Below are positions 43,901 to 52,471 of a DNA stretch of 64,000 bases, one piece after another. This stretch comes from Rothia mucilaginosa (lineage in GTDB: Bacteria; Actinomycetota; Actinomycetes; Actinomycetales; Micrococcaceae). Position 1 is the first letter of the stretch. The number at the start of each line of letters is the position of its first letter. The DNA lies in the NCBI RefSeq assembly GCF_901875305.1, contig NZ_CABFLY010000002.1, forward strand, positions 62,001-126,000, given 5' to 3'. The translations under genes and the position numbers were made by a program. The notes below the pieces were generated by a model. The model made no database searches. It had not been told where the DNA came from and worked only from the letters and a program-made list of their open reading frames with translations.

Positions 43901-45425
43901 TGAATTCGGGGCGCGAGGCGAAGTCTTCCTCGGAGTAGAGGCGGATCGCGATACCGTCGCTGACGCGGCCGCATCGACCGGAACGCTGGTTGGCACTTGC
44001 CTGCGAGATGCGTTCAATGGGCAGGCGCTGCACCTTGGTGCGTGCCGAGTAACGCGAGATGCGCGCGGTACCGGTGTCGATGACGTACTTGATACCGGGC
44101 ACGGTCAGTGAGGTTTCGGCAACGTTCGTGGCGAGCACGATACGCGGGCGGGACCCGGGGGAGAACACGCGGTGCTGCTCGGCGAGCGAGAGGCGCGCGT
44201 ACAGGGGTAGCACTTCGTAGTTTAGTCGCGGGGACTTGAGAACCATCGCCTCGATGGCGTCCTTGGCGTCGCGGATTTCGCGCTCGCCCGAGAAGAAGAT
44301 GAGGATGTCGCCGGGAGCTTCTTTGGCGAGCTCCTTGATGGCATCGAGGATAGCATCGGTGGGGTCGCGGTCTTCGTCCACTTCCTCGTCGTCCAGGTAG
44401 GCGTCTTCTTCGCCTTTGAGGGGGCGGTAGCGGATTTCGACGGGGTAGGTGCGGCCGGAGACCTCGATGATGGGCGGCGCGTCGTCGGGCAGGATTGCTT
44501 CGGCGATTTCGCGTTCTTCGTCGCTGAGGTTTTCGTCGACGATGCCCTTGCCCGGCACGTAGCTGGGGGAGAAGTGGCGAGCGAAGCGCTCCGGGTCGAT
44601 GGTCGCAGAGGTGATGATAACCTTCAGATCCGGGCGCTGCGGCAGGATGCGCTTGAGGTAGCCGAGGATGAAGTCGATATTCAGGCTGCGTTCGTGCGCC
44701 TCGTCAATGATGAGGGTGGAGTAGCGGCGCAGCAGCTTGTCGTTCTGGATTTCGGCGAGCAGAATACCGTCGGTCATGAGCTTGATGGCGCTGTGTTCGC
44801 CGACTTCGGAGGTGAATCGCACCTGGTAGCCGACGGTTTCACCGATTTTCTGGCCGAGTTCTTCGGCGATGCGTTCGGCGACGGAGCGCGCGGCGAGGCG
44901 GCGCGGCTGGGTGTGGCCGATGAGGCCCTTCTCGCCCAGGCCCAGCTCGAGGCACATCTTGGGAATCTGGGTGGTTTTACCGGAGCCGGTTTCACCCGCG
45001 ATGATGACGACCTGGTTGTCACGAATCGCGTTCATAATGTCTTCGCGGCGTTCGCTGACGGGCAGCTCTTCGGGGTAGGTGATGACCTCGGGAATGAACG
45101 GCTCGTAGCGGTGCGGTGCGGTGCGGTTCTGCTTGCCGCCCTGCTGGTTACGCTTGTTGCCGCCTCCGCGTCGGTTGGATCGAGAGGCGCCGCGGTCGGT
45201 GTTATTTTTCTGCGTGCCGTTCTTTACGGCGTTCTTGTTGCCGGTTTTCTCGGCGTTCTTGCTAGCGGGCTTTTCAACGCTTTTTTTGGTGCTCTTTTCG
45301 GAGGCGCGCACCTTGGCCGCGTGGATGGCGGCGGCCATGCTCGCCATGGTGGGGGCGGTTCGGGGGGCCCCGGTTTGAGGCGCGCGGGAGGTCTTATCTG
45401 CGTGATGGGTTTTCTGCTCAGACAT
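40983..45425 (-). CDS. hrpA: ATP-dependent DEAH-box RNA helicase HrpA
   Basis: Large superfamily 2 RNA helicase, implicated in RNA or ribosome rescue in other bacteria. 1480 aa, longer than the usual 1300. Residues 1-105 are a basic, Lys/Asn/Gly-rich tail. Walker A GETGSGKT is at 144-151, DEAH at 241-244 (TLIIDEAHERS), then SATIDPERFARHFS and the motif VI QRSGRCGRVSDG. The C-terminal HrpA-specific region extends to the end. A second low-complexity insertion (GGTGNSADSARPGAKKGAKT) lies near residue 1150. Upstream TACACT nine bases before the ATG and lack of a ribosome site suggest a leaderless or short-leader mRNA. Confidence 0.94.
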   Translation of the reverse strand: MSEQKTHHADKTSRAPQTGAPRTAPTMASMAAAIHAAKVRASEKSTKKSVEKPASKNAEKTGNKNAVKNGTQKNNTDRGASRSNRRGGGNKRNQQGGKQNRTAPHRYEPFIPEVITYPEELPVSERREDIMNAIRDNQVVIIAGETGSGKTTQIPKMCLELGLGEKGLIGHTQPRRLAARSVAERIAEELGQKIGETVGYQVRFTSEVGEHSAIKLMTDGILLAEIQNDKLLRRYSTLIIDEAHERSLNIDFILGYLKRILPQRPDLKVIITSATIDPERFARHFSPSYVPGKGIVDENLSDEEREIAEAILPDDAPPIIEVSGRTYPVEIRYRPLKGEEDAYLDDEEVDEDRDPTDAILDAIKELAKEAPGDILIFFSGEREIRDAKDAIEAMVLKSPRLNYEVLPLYARLSLAEQHRVFSPGSRPRIVLATNVAETSLTVPGIKYVIDTGTARISRYSARTKVQRLPIERISQASANQRSGRCGRVSDGIAIRLYSEEDFASRPEFTDPEILRTNLAAVILQMIAIGVVREPGDISRFPFVQPPASRAINDGVNLLRELGALTERTRRKGRGGNNSATLTAIGRAMAAFPVDPRLARMIIEGSRRNCAKEMMVLAAALTIQDPRERPADVRAEADAMHARFVDDTSDFSSFLLLWDYINEQQAALSSSQLRKMCHREYINYLRIREWQDLFAQLREMGRTANIHASGGRDINASAHEIDIHKSLLSGLLSQVGVKEEREKDSKGRTRGPREYLGARGTKFAIFPGSGLFKKGPDWVLSAELVETSRLWARTNASIDPQWIEEIGKHLISVQYSEPHWSLSSGAAVAYAKGTLFGLTIYADRPVQYARVDAAAAREIFIQSALVEGQWHTQHKFYLRNQRALAEVEELEARLRRRDLRVDDSVLFAFYDARIPAHVTDVRAFDKWWKQARLEDDNFLDFNPEKLINEEASDYDDSQFPRQWVQRTDSGELTLDLRYEYAPTAGIGGARTDAAKRDGVAVQVPILFLNQLSPEPFRWQIPGLRHELVTALIKSLPKAIRRNFVPAPDVARAACAALEEDYSPATDELLPSLALVLRRLRGVVVEPEAFNWDAVPEHLKMSFQVRNARNNILGEGKDLRALQQQLHKEIRSALADSLGASDEAMAKMVALAQGGTGNSADSARPGAKKGAKTPGAQANAGASGGVREVTGLTAFPADMFPDGAIPRKVQRVIATQAVNGYPALVDEGSSVGLRIFPTEAEQLHAQRRGIIRLLQLQVPSPVRYVSEHLSHKEKIVFTQNPHGSIDELIRDCTVAALDHLVPHTPIFTQTEYSELYEHVRAELIETVFDVTKLVAEILSEATALKKAIKKATSLTTMHAVSDVKAQMENLVYPGFVAQTGYDQLVHLPRYLKAAQVRLTKLGPNLHRDNQLMLTVQDLEDSYDNAVKSLPAGTIVPDALRRVNWMIEELRVSFFAQELGTAYTVSEKRIAKAQREALDAIKR

Positions 45426-45721
45426 ATCCTATTTAGTGTACTCGCCCCCTTTCGTAGCGGGGAACGGGAGTATGCACCGGGCGAATATTGCGTCATATTT
45501 GGGGGATTTGCCGACATCGAAACGGAAGTCACATCATCTTGATGCCCACAAGGCTGAAATTAAAGTAGTTTAAAGTCCATCAATATTCATGGAAAAATCA
45601 ATAAATTGATCATTGGTATTTCAAGTATGACGGATACGAAATAAACATCTTCCTCGACTTCCTTTCGATACTTTCGTTCAGGTGTTACAGTGGTGTATAA
45701 CACAGGAATGAAGGAGCGACT
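45426..45721. promoter_or_regulatory. AT-rich divergent region with palindrome before the HTH gene
   Basis: About 296 bases between hrpA (-) and the HTH gene (+), much more AT-rich than the surroundings (45540-45660). GTGTTA (45682-45687) and TAACAC (45697-45702) form a 6-bp inverted repeat overlapping the -10-like TATAAC, just before the ribosome site GAAGGAGCGAC. This may be an operator for the HTH protein itself. Confidence 0.4.
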
Positions 45722-46183
45722 ATGCCGACCTCTAAGACGTACAGCCCCTCACACACTGCAGTGTTGGGCTGCTGCGAGGACGTACGCCACGAAGAAATTC
45801 ACCACCGTTGCGAAGAGCTATTCCAAGCCCTCGTTCACGCGAGTCTTCGCACGCACTTTGAACGCCTGAGCTCCTCGGAAACCCTGTACCTCGTGACTGG
45901 TGATGGGGAAAGGGTGCAGATTTCCCCCGAAATGTACGGCCCCATCACCTCGGTGGCTCGCGCCTTTGCCGACCGTAAAGAGGTGTGCGTGGTCCGTCAG
46001 GATCGCCTCATGACCACCCAGGAGGCCGCCGACTACCTGGGGGTATCACGACCGACCATTGTGCGGCTACTTGAACGCGGCGAGATTCCCTTCGAACGTA
46101 TCAATACGCACCGCCGCGTGGCGTTCGACGATGTGGAGCGCTACCGCCTCGAACACGAGTACGTCAGCCGCCGTAGCCGATAA
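45722..46183 (+). CDS. Excisionase-type HTH DNA-binding protein (antitoxin-like), orphan
   Basis: 153 aa, ATG with GAAGGAG upstream. The C-terminal half (about residues 98-148) is a MerR/excisionase-type winged helix: MTTQEAADYLGVSRPTIVRL followed by LERGEIPFERINTHRRVAFD. This architecture is typical of antitoxins paired with PIN-domain toxins in Actinobacteria, but no toxin gene follows; the next gene is on the opposite strand. The N-terminal half (residues 1-95) is not recognised. It may be an orphan regulator or the remnant of a toxin-antitoxin pair. HTH call is firm; biological role is inference. Confidence 0.8.
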   Translation: MPTSKTYSPSHTAVLGCCEDVRHEEIHHRCEELFQALVHASLRTHFERLSSSETLYLVTGDGERVQISPEMYGPITSVARAFADRKEVCVVRQDRLMTTQEAADYLGVSRPTIVRLLERGEIPFERINTHRRVAFDDVERYRLEHEYVSRRSR

Positions 46184-46265
46184 GCTGAGTGTTCAACGGA
46201 CTGAGCCATGCGGTGGTCCAGGGTCTATGAATCAACCGGCGGCCCCACGGCAGGTATTGAACCGC

Positions 46266-47471
46266 CTACACGGTAGCCTCTAGGAATGACAGCATCCGCT
46301 GAACGATTTCGGGAGTAAAACAGCGTGGATCCCCGTGCTCAGCGCCCGGAACCAGCACCATATCGGTGGGCGTCTGCCGCGCGCGCAGGGCCTGATACAC
46401 CCGCGCCGATTGCTGGTACGGAACGCACGAGTCGGCAATGCCGTGCACCAGCATGATGGGTGCGCTCTTCCCGCTTGTCGTGTGTTCCTTGCTTTGTTTG
46501 TCGGTGCAGGTTTCGCCGGTGGGGCCACTAGCGTGCACTCCACGCGCAAGGTCCAAAGGATGCGCCCGCTCCCAATTCTGCGCGGCGCGCTCCCGGCCAA
46601 TACCGGGCACGTGCTCTACCCACTCGTGCTCCTCAGATAGGGGGTAGTCGCAACCCAGCAGGCGCCACTCGGCGCCGTCATCTTCGGGATGGTCCAGTGC
46701 GTAGCCGGCGAGGGGACGGTCGGTGAAGATAGTGCGCAGGTCGCTAACCCCGTAGAAGGGGACAGCCGCGGCAACCGTTGAGCTTACTGGCGGGTAGCTA
46801 CTGGAGGCGCGCCCCTCGTAGTACTCGTGCAGTTCGGGGTCCCCGCCCGCGTAGCCGGCTGTGTCGGGGCCGGTCAGGGCGGCCATCATGCTCAGGTGCC
46901 CGCCGGCGCTTCCACCAGCAATTGCGATGCGCTCGGGGTCGATGCCGAACTCAGCGGCGCGGGCGCGGAAGAAGCGCACCGCCTCCTTCACATCGTGCAG
47001 GTCGCCCGGGAAAATCGCTTGGTGCGAGTAGCGGTAATTGATGGATGCGACCGCCCAGCCGTGCTCCTGCAGGGTGCGGCGCATGAGGGTCTGCCGGTTC
47101 GTGCGCGGTCCCTCGGGGGTCATGATGTCTACTTCGCGCAGGCCTTGATTCGTGCCGAAGCGCCAGGCGCCGCCGTGCACCCAGATGAGCAGGGGAGCGG
47201 GCTCAACGCTGCTGGACCCATCGCTACTGGACTCAGTGCTATCGGAACCCTCAGTAGCGCCGGACTTTTCAGCAATACCGGACTTCTTATCAACATTAGA
47301 ATTCTCAGCTCCGCGCGCGGGGTAAAAGTCGTAGGCGAAGGCCTCCCTCGTGACGGGCGTTTCATCCCCGTAGCCGGGCAGGGATAGACCGTCGAAAAAC
47401 CCCTCGGGGCGGTAAAAACCGGAGCGATACTCGTCATTCATAACGCTCTGCGCAGCCTCAGAATTTAGCAT
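46266..47471 (-). CDS. Alpha/beta-hydrolase, carboxylesterase type
   Basis: Probable cytoplasmic esterase of the hormone-sensitive-lipase/BD-FAE type. 401 aa. The oxyanion motif HGGAW is at 99-103 and the nucleophile elbow GGSAG at 186-190 (S188). A candidate Asp lies in VHGIADSCVPY and the His in GAEHGDPR, completing a Ser-Asp-His triad. No signal peptide. Residues 57-92 form a Ser/Glu/Gly/Asp-rich low-complexity insert just before the core strand leading to HGGAW, which is unusual. Another Lys/Ser/Thr-rich insert sits near residue 325 (GETCTDKQSKEHTTSGKS). The natural substrate is unknown. Confidence 0.85.
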   Translation of the reverse strand: MLNSEAAQSVMNDEYRSGFYRPEGFFDGLSLPGYGDETPVTREAFAYDFYPARGAENSNVDKKSGIAEKSGATEGSDSTESSSDGSSSVEPAPLLIWVHGGAWRFGTNQGLREVDIMTPEGPRTNRQTLMRRTLQEHGWAVASINYRYSHQAIFPGDLHDVKEAVRFFRARAAEFGIDPERIAIAGGSAGGHLSMMAALTGPDTAGYAGGDPELHEYYEGRASSSYPPVSSTVAAAVPFYGVSDLRTIFTDRPLAGYALDHPEDDGAEWRLLGCDYPLSEEHEWVEHVPGIGRERAAQNWERAHPLDLARGVHASGPTGETCTDKQSKEHTTSGKSAPIMLVHGIADSCVPYQQSARVYQALRARQTPTDMVLVPGAEHGDPRCFTPEIVQRMLSFLEATV

Positions 47472-47529
47472 GAATCAGCCCGTTCTTTAAGATCTCGGTC
47501 TCTCATAGATTTTGTTCTCTGTAAGTCCT

Positions 47530-48477
47530 TTAGGGAACCAGTACAATCTTGCCGCACGTGTGGCCGGAAGCCATAAGCTCCTGAGCTGCGGCTGCCTCGG
47601 CGAGGGGGAAAATCTTCTCCACATGCACCTTCAATAGACCCAGAGACATGAGCCGGGCAATCTCCTGCATCTGAACGCGGTCCGGGTGCGCGGTCAGCCA
47701 CTGCGCCTCGAACCCGCGCTCGCGGGCCACCTCCAGCGGGTCGGGATTCGTCAGCGTCACGATGCGCCCGCCCGGAACCAGCACTTCCAGCGAATCGAGG
47801 AAGGTCTGCTTACCGGTCGAGTTGAGCACCACGTCCATGGTCTGACCCAGTACGGCGCGGAAGTCCTCGGTGCGGTAATCAATCGGCTGGGCGCCCAACG
47901 AGCGCACAAACTCGTGGTTCGCGGCGGAAGCCGTCGCAAAAACCTGCGCACCTGCCTGGGCGGCCAGCTGCACGGCGAGGTGGCCGACGCCTCCGGCACC
48001 GGCGTGGATGAGTACGCGCTCACCTTCCTTCAGACGCGCCACCTCGAAGAGTGACTGGTAGGCGGTCAGCGCGGCGAGCGGTGCACCGCCAAGCTGGGCG
48101 CAGGGAACGTCGGAGGGAACTTTGGCCAGCTGGTAGGCGGGGGCGAGGACGTACTCGGCGTACGCGCCGCCGGGGTACGGGAAGGTCACCATTCCGAAAA
48201 CGCCGTCGCCGACGGAGAAGCCCGTGTAGTCGCCGGCGGTGGCGACCACGGTGCCGGCTACATCCCAACCGGGCACAAAGGGCCTATAGGAGGGGTCGGC
48301 CAGCTGCGCGGCGGGGCCCAGGCCCTTGCGGGTGGTCACGTCGATGGGGTTCACGCCCGCGGCGACGGTCTTGATGAGAACGTGACCGCGCACCGGGGAG
48401 GGGATGGGGACGGTCGCCTCGTGCAGAACGCTTTCGTCGCCCCATTCGGTGAGCTGGATCTGGCGCATGGTGGTCAC
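47530..48477 (-). CDS. Zinc-independent MDR oxidoreductase (NADPH:quinone reductase-like)
   Basis: Medium-chain dehydrogenase/reductase. 315 aa from GTG at 48477, which has GGAGGT five bases upstream; ATG at 48468 is an alternative. The GroES-like N-terminal domain contains GVNPIDVTTRKG and VPGWDVAGTVVATAG. The nucleotide-binding loop is HAGAGGVGHLAVQLAAQAGA. The cysteine/histidine zinc ligands of alcohol dehydrogenases are absent, placing it with quinone or enoyl reductases. The esterase gene lies 58 bases downstream on the same strand, so the two may be cotranscribed. Confidence 0.87.
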   Translation of the reverse strand: MTTMRQIQLTEWGDESVLHEATVPIPSPVRGHVLIKTVAAGVNPIDVTTRKGLGPAAQLADPSYRPFVPGWDVAGTVVATAGDYTGFSVGDGVFGMVTFPYPGGAYAEYVLAPAYQLAKVPSDVPCAQLGGAPLAALTAYQSLFEVARLKEGERVLIHAGAGGVGHLAVQLAAQAGAQVFATASAANHEFVRSLGAQPIDYRTEDFRAVLGQTMDVVLNSTGKQTFLDSLEVLVPGGRIVTLTNPDPLEVARERGFEAQWLTAHPDRVQMQEIARLMSLGLLKVHVEKIFPLAEAAAAQELMASGHTCGKIVLVP

Positions 48478-48627
48478 GGTTTACCTCCGCTGGTGTGGTG
48501 TTGTCGTGCTTATTTGAACGGTGTGCGTGTTGTCTATTCTCTCAACTGTGAGGTCCCGGGACAATAAGGGAGCGGAGGTGTCCAGTCTCTGATGTTTCTG
48601 CCCGAGACATAACCTGAGAAATAAAAA

Positions 48628-48660
48628 GGAGCCGACACCCGCTGTGCGAGTATCGGCTCC
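48628..48660 (-). terminator. Intrinsic terminator of tRNA-Arg
   Basis: Arms GGAGCCGA (48628-48635) and TCGGCTCC (48653-48660) pair perfectly. Read on the - strand it is followed by TTTTTAT. It also separates the tRNA from the MDR oxidoreductase gene. Confidence 0.8.
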
Positions 48661-48687
48661 CGTGTTCCCTCTCGAATAAGAACATCG

Positions 48688-48761
48688 TGCCCCTGAAAGG
48701 ATTCGAACCTTCGACCCCCAGTACCGGAAACTGGTGCTCTAATCCGCTGAGCTACAGAGGC
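48688..48761 (-). tRNA. tRNA-Arg (CCG)
   Basis: 74 bases on the - strand. Acceptor GCCTCTG pairs with CAGGGGC (one G-U), discriminator A. D-arm AGCTCAGCGGATTAGAGC, anticodon stem CCAGT/ACTGG with loop TTCCGGT (anticodon CCG), T-arm GGTTCGAATCC. Encoded CCA is absent. It diverges from argS, 74 bases away. Confidence 0.93.
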
Positions 48762-48821
48762 AACCCCACCATGGTATCAGATATGCGCCGAATAAACGGT
48801 CAGCCCCGACCCAATGCTTGC

Positions 48822-48835
48822 TAGAATAGGTTCTT
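48822..48835 (+). promoter_or_regulatory. Probable leaderless promoter of argS
   Basis: TAGAAT (48822-48827, preceded by TTGC) lies eight bases before the ATG at 48836; no ribosome site is present. The 74-base divergent interval must also hold the tRNA-Arg promoter, so the two overlap. Confidence 0.5.
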
Positions 48836-50500
48836 ATGACTCCTGAAGAACTCTCCGAAGCCATTGCGCTTGCCCTTGAAGAAACCATTTCCTCCGGCCA
48901 GCTGACCCTCGTGGAGGGCGCTGAACTGCCCGCCGTCCGAGTTGAGCGCCCCAAGTCCCGTGACCACGGCGACTGGGCCACCAACGTCGCTCTGCAGCTC
49001 GCCAAGAAGGTGGGCAAGAACCCGCGCGAGGCAGCAGCTCTTCTGGCAGAGAAGATCGGCGCCATCCCCGGCGTGGCCTCCGTGGATATCGCGGGCCCCG
49101 GCTTCCTGAACATTACCCTGGACGCCGCGGCAGCTGGTGAGCTCGCCGCCACCATCGTTGAGGCGGGCGAGGCCTACGGCCGCAGCGACAAGTTCGCCGG
49201 CAAGACCATTAACCTTGAGTTCGTCTCCGCGAACCCGACCGGCCCCATCCACCTGGGTGGCACCCGCTGGGCCGCCGTGGGTGACGCGCTCGCCCGAGTG
49301 CTGGAGGCTGAGGGCGCCAAGGTCGTGCGCGAGTACTACTTCAACGACCACGGCACCCAGATTGACCGCTTCGTGCGCTCTCTGATTGCCGCCGCCCGCG
49401 GTGAGGAGACCCCTGAGGACGGCTACGCTGGCGCGTACATCGTCGACATTAAGGATCAGATTCTGGCTCAGCGCCCCGACGCGCTCGAGGCCGAGAACCC
49501 CGAAGAGATTTTCCGCGAAATCGGTACCCACCTGATGTTCGACCAGATCAAGGAGTCCCTGGAGGCCTTCGGTACCCACTTCGACGTGTTCTTCCATGAG
49601 AACTCCGTGTTCGAGGGCGGCAAGGTGGATGCCCTGCTGAACACCATGCGCGAGAACGGCCAGCTCTTCGAGGCTGACGGCGCCTGGTGGATGCGCACCA
49701 CCGACTACGGCGACGACAAGGACCGAGTGGTTATCAAGTCTGACGGTCACCACGCCTACGTGGCGGGCGATATCGCCTACTATCAGGACAAGATGACCCG
49801 TGCCGAGAACCCCGCTGACGTGGCAATTTACATGCTCGGTGCGGACCACAACGGCTACGTGGGCCGTTTGAAGGCCATCGCCCAGATTCTCGGCTACCGC
49901 GCCGACCAGATTGAGGTCATGATTGGCCAGCTAGTGAACCTAGTCAAGGACGGCAAGCCCGTGCGCATGTCCAAGCGTGCTGGCACCGTGGTCACCCTCG
50001 AGGACCTGGTCGAGGCCGTGGGCGTTGACGCAGCCCGCTACGAGCTGACCCGCTACTCGGTGGACACCCCCATCGACATCGACCTGGGCCTGCTGACCTC
50101 CAAGAGCAACGAGAACCCGGTTTACTACGTGCAGTACGCTCACGCACGCACCGTCGCCGTGGCGCGTAACGCCGCGGAGGCCGGCGTGAAGCTTGAGGAC
50201 GGCGTGGACACCTCCCTGCTCGACTCCGCCGCTGACGGTGAGCTACTGGCCGTGCTCGGCCAGTTCCCCGCTGCTGTGCGCGACGCCGCGAAGTTCTACG
50301 AGCCGCACCGCGTGAACCGCTACCTGGAGCAGCTCGCCTCGGCCTACCACAGCTGGTACGGCGTCTCCCGCGTGGCCCCGAAGGCGGGCGAGGAGGTCAC
50401 CGACCTGCACCGCACCCGCCTGCTGCTGAATAACGCGGCACAGCAGGTGCTGGCTAACGGCCTGAACCTGCTGGGTGTGAGCGCACCCGAGCGCATGTAA
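48836..50500 (+). CDS. argS: Arginyl-tRNA synthetase
   Basis: Charges tRNA-Arg with arginine in the cytoplasm. 554 aa, normal length for the bacterial form. The N-terminal Add-1 domain includes [15 protein letters not shown]. The HIGH motif is HLGG in [18 protein letters not shown], and the KMSKS-like motif is MSKRAGTVV, both usual for ArgS. The DALR anticodon-binding domain follows ([16 protein letters not shown], then the C-terminal [15 protein letters not shown]). lysA lies downstream past a terminator. The adjacent divergent tRNA-Arg is one of its substrates. Confidence 0.97.
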   Translation: MTPEELSEAIALALEETISSGQLTLVEGAELPAVRVERPKSRDHGDWATNVALQLAKKVGKNPREAAALLAEKIGAIPGVASVDIAGPGFLNITLDAAAAGELAATIVEAGEAYGRSDKFAGKTINLEFVSANPTGPIHLGGTRWAAVGDALARVLEAEGAKVVREYYFNDHGTQIDRFVRSLIAAARGEETPEDGYAGAYIVDIKDQILAQRPDALEAENPEEIFREIGTHLMFDQIKESLEAFGTHFDVFFHENSVFEGGKVDALLNTMRENGQLFEADGAWWMRTTDYGDDKDRVVIKSDGHHAYVAGDIAYYQDKMTRAENPADVAIYMLGADHNGYVGRLKAIAQILGYRADQIEVMIGQLVNLVKDGKPVRMSKRAGTVVTLEDLVEAVGVDAARYELTRYSVDTPIDIDLGLLTSKSNENPVYYVQYAHARTVAVARNAAEAGVKLEDGVDTSLLDSAADGELLAVLGQFPAAVRDAAKFYEPHRVNRYLEQLASAYHSWYGVSRVAPKAGEEVTDLHRTRLLLNNAAQQVLANGLNLLGVSAPERM

Positions 50501-50510
50501 TACCCCTCGA

Positions 50511-50550
50511 TTCAACCCCCGACCCGGTATTGCCGGGGCCGGGGGTTGAA
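50511..50550 (+). terminator. Long terminator hairpin after argS
   Basis: Arms at 50511-50527 and 50534-50550 pair over about 17 positions, including TTCAACCCCCG/CGGGGGTTGAA, with a mismatch inside. Separates argS from lysA. Confidence 0.75.
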
Positions 50551-50709
50551 TGTATGCCGCCGCCGGTGGCTTCGGCACCCCGGCTGGCAGTACCCTTCAC
50601 CTTTCATCCCCTTCACAGACAGAGAACCGCTACCGTGCCGCGAGAATCTACGCCTTCGCGTGCGGTGCGCAAAAGCATCCAGAAACAAGAGCATCCAGAA
50701 AGAGACCCG

Positions 50710-52230
50710 ATGAGTGAAGCTCGTTCCCTCTACCGCCCCGAATGGCTGACCCTGCCCGAGAACCCCGCCGACCTGTCCCGAAGCATCTGGACCGAATCCT
50801 TCGCCCGCAATGAGCAGGGGGAGCTCTGCATTGACGGCGTGGCTGTCAGTGATTTGGCCGCGGAGCACGGCACCCCGCAGTATGTCTTCTCCGAGACGAC
50901 TTTCCGCACTCGCGCCCGTGCCTACCGCACCGCATTTGAACAGGCTTTTGCCGCGCACGGCGCGCAGGTGAGCGTCTACTACGCCGGTAAGTCCTTCCTG
51001 TCCACCGCGGTTGTTCGCTGGGTGCGTGAGGAAGGGCTGTGCCTGGATACCGCCTCTGGTGGCGAGCTGGCGCTGGCGTTGCGCGGCGGTATGCCCGGTC
51101 AGCACATCGCTCTGCACGGCAACAACAAGTCGGAGGCTGAGATTGCCCGCGCGATTCGTAACGGCCTGGGCCGCGTGGTGGCTGACTCGGTGGATGAGAT
51201 TAAGCTGATTGAGCGGGTGTACGCCGAGCTGGCCGCAGAGCGCGTGGCGGAGGGGGAGGAGCCCTACCCGCCCGTCCCGGTGCTGATTCGCATTACCCCG
51301 GGCGTGCACGCCTCGACCCACGAATCGATTGCGACCGCGCACGAGGACCAGAAGTTCGGCATGTCCCTGCAGCCGGGTACCGCCGCGCTGGCCGGCCTGG
51401 ACGAGGCAGAGCTGGAGCATTGGGGTGTGGATGCCTCCGAGTCCTACGCTACGCTGGCGGCGGCGATCCTGAACGCGACCGACTCCCTGGAATTCCGCGG
51501 TATTCACTGCCACATCGGTTCGCAGATTTTTGAGGCGGCGGGCTTCGAACAGGCGGCAACCACCGCTCTGGAGTTCATGAACCGCCTCAACCGCGACCTG
51601 GGCGTGACCCTGCCGGAGCTGGACCTGGGCGGCGGCTACGGCATCGCCTACACTGAGGCTGATCGTCCCCGCTCCATTGCCGAGGTGACCGAATCCATCG
51701 CCGCTTCGGTGGCGGCCACTTGTGTGCGCCTGGGCATGGCCATTCCGCACATGTCCTTCGAGCCGGGCCGCTCGATTTCGGGTCCCTCGGGTGCGACCCT
51801 GTACACGGTGGGCACCATCAAGAATGTGAGTATCGAGGACGAGAACGGCGAGATTCGTGTGCGCCGTTACGTCTCGGTGGACGGCGGCATGAGCGATAAC
51901 GCCCGCCCGGTGCTGTACGAATCGGACTACTCGGCGACTCTGGCGAACCGCGCCCCGGAGGGTGAGCAGGTGCTCTGCCGCGTGGTGGGTAAGCACTGCG
52001 AATCCGGCGATATTGTGGTGCGTTACTGCTACCTGCCCGCTGACCTGCAGGCCGACGATATTCTGGCGGTTCCGGCGACTGGCGCGTACTGCTACGTGTT
52101 GGGGTCGAACTACAATTTCCTGACTCGACCGCCGGTGATTGCGACCGCTGAGGGCCGCCCCTCTCGCGTGATGATTCGCCGCCAGAGTGAGGACGACATG
52201 CTCTCCCTGGACATGGGGTCGGATATCTAA
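50710..52230 (+). CDS. lysA: Diaminopimelate decarboxylase LysA
   Basis: PLP enzyme for the last step of lysine synthesis, meso-diaminopimelate to L-lysine. 506 aa from the ATG at 50710; the frame runs 60 codons further upstream but only the part from here resembles the family. The PLP lysine is K94 in VYYAGKSFLS. GIHCHIGSQIFE, DLGGGYGIAYT and FEPGRSISGPSG are typical. The active-site CESGD motif reads GKHCESGDIVV. The product supplies protein synthesis and probably the peptidoglycan, if MurE is Lys-adding. argS-lysA-hom order is standard in Actinobacteria. Confidence 0.96.
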   Translation: MSEARSLYRPEWLTLPENPADLSRSIWTESFARNEQGELCIDGVAVSDLAAEHGTPQYVFSETTFRTRARAYRTAFEQAFAAHGAQVSVYYAGKSFLSTAVVRWVREEGLCLDTASGGELALALRGGMPGQHIALHGNNKSEAEIARAIRNGLGRVVADSVDEIKLIERVYAELAAERVAEGEEPYPPVPVLIRITPGVHASTHESIATAHEDQKFGMSLQPGTAALAGLDEAELEHWGVDASESYATLAAAILNATDSLEFRGIHCHIGSQIFEAAGFEQAATTALEFMNRLNRDLGVTLPELDLGGGYGIAYTEADRPRSIAEVTESIAASVAATCVRLGMAIPHMSFEPGRSISGPSGATLYTVGTIKNVSIEDENGEIRVRRYVSVDGGMSDNARPVLYESDYSATLANRAPEGEQVLCRVVGKHCESGDIVVRYCYLPADLQADDILAVPATGAYCYVLGSNYNFLTRPPVIATAEGRPSRVMIRRQSEDDMLSLDMGSDI

Positions 52231-52290
52231 AATTCCGGTAGATTGCCGATGAGTCGCAGAGAGGGCAGGGCTTCGTGACCCTGTACACCG

Positions 52291-52316
52291 GGCACCCCTC
52301 GACTGTGAGGGATGCC
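52291..52316 (+). terminator. Hairpin after lysA
   Basis: Arms 52291-52300 and 52307-52316 pair over ten positions with one G-U; six-base loop. Probably ends the lysA transcript before hom. Confidence 0.55.
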
Positions 52317-52471
52317 TCATCTCAGAGAATAAAAGTCGCAGCTTGAGGCCGATAGCTTCATCCTGCCTCTTGATAAAGTGGTGTAGAGTGCGTGCTCCGT
52401 GTAGCGCACCGCACCGTAGCCCGAAGAGATCCCGGGGGAACGCCCCGGAACGACCGTAGAAAGAGACTATC

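Noticed and set aside
52231..52471. Threonine or methionine attenuator or riboswitch before hom
   Set aside because: No leader peptide with Thr/Ile/Met runs and no recognisable riboswitch core; only the lysA hairpin is clear.
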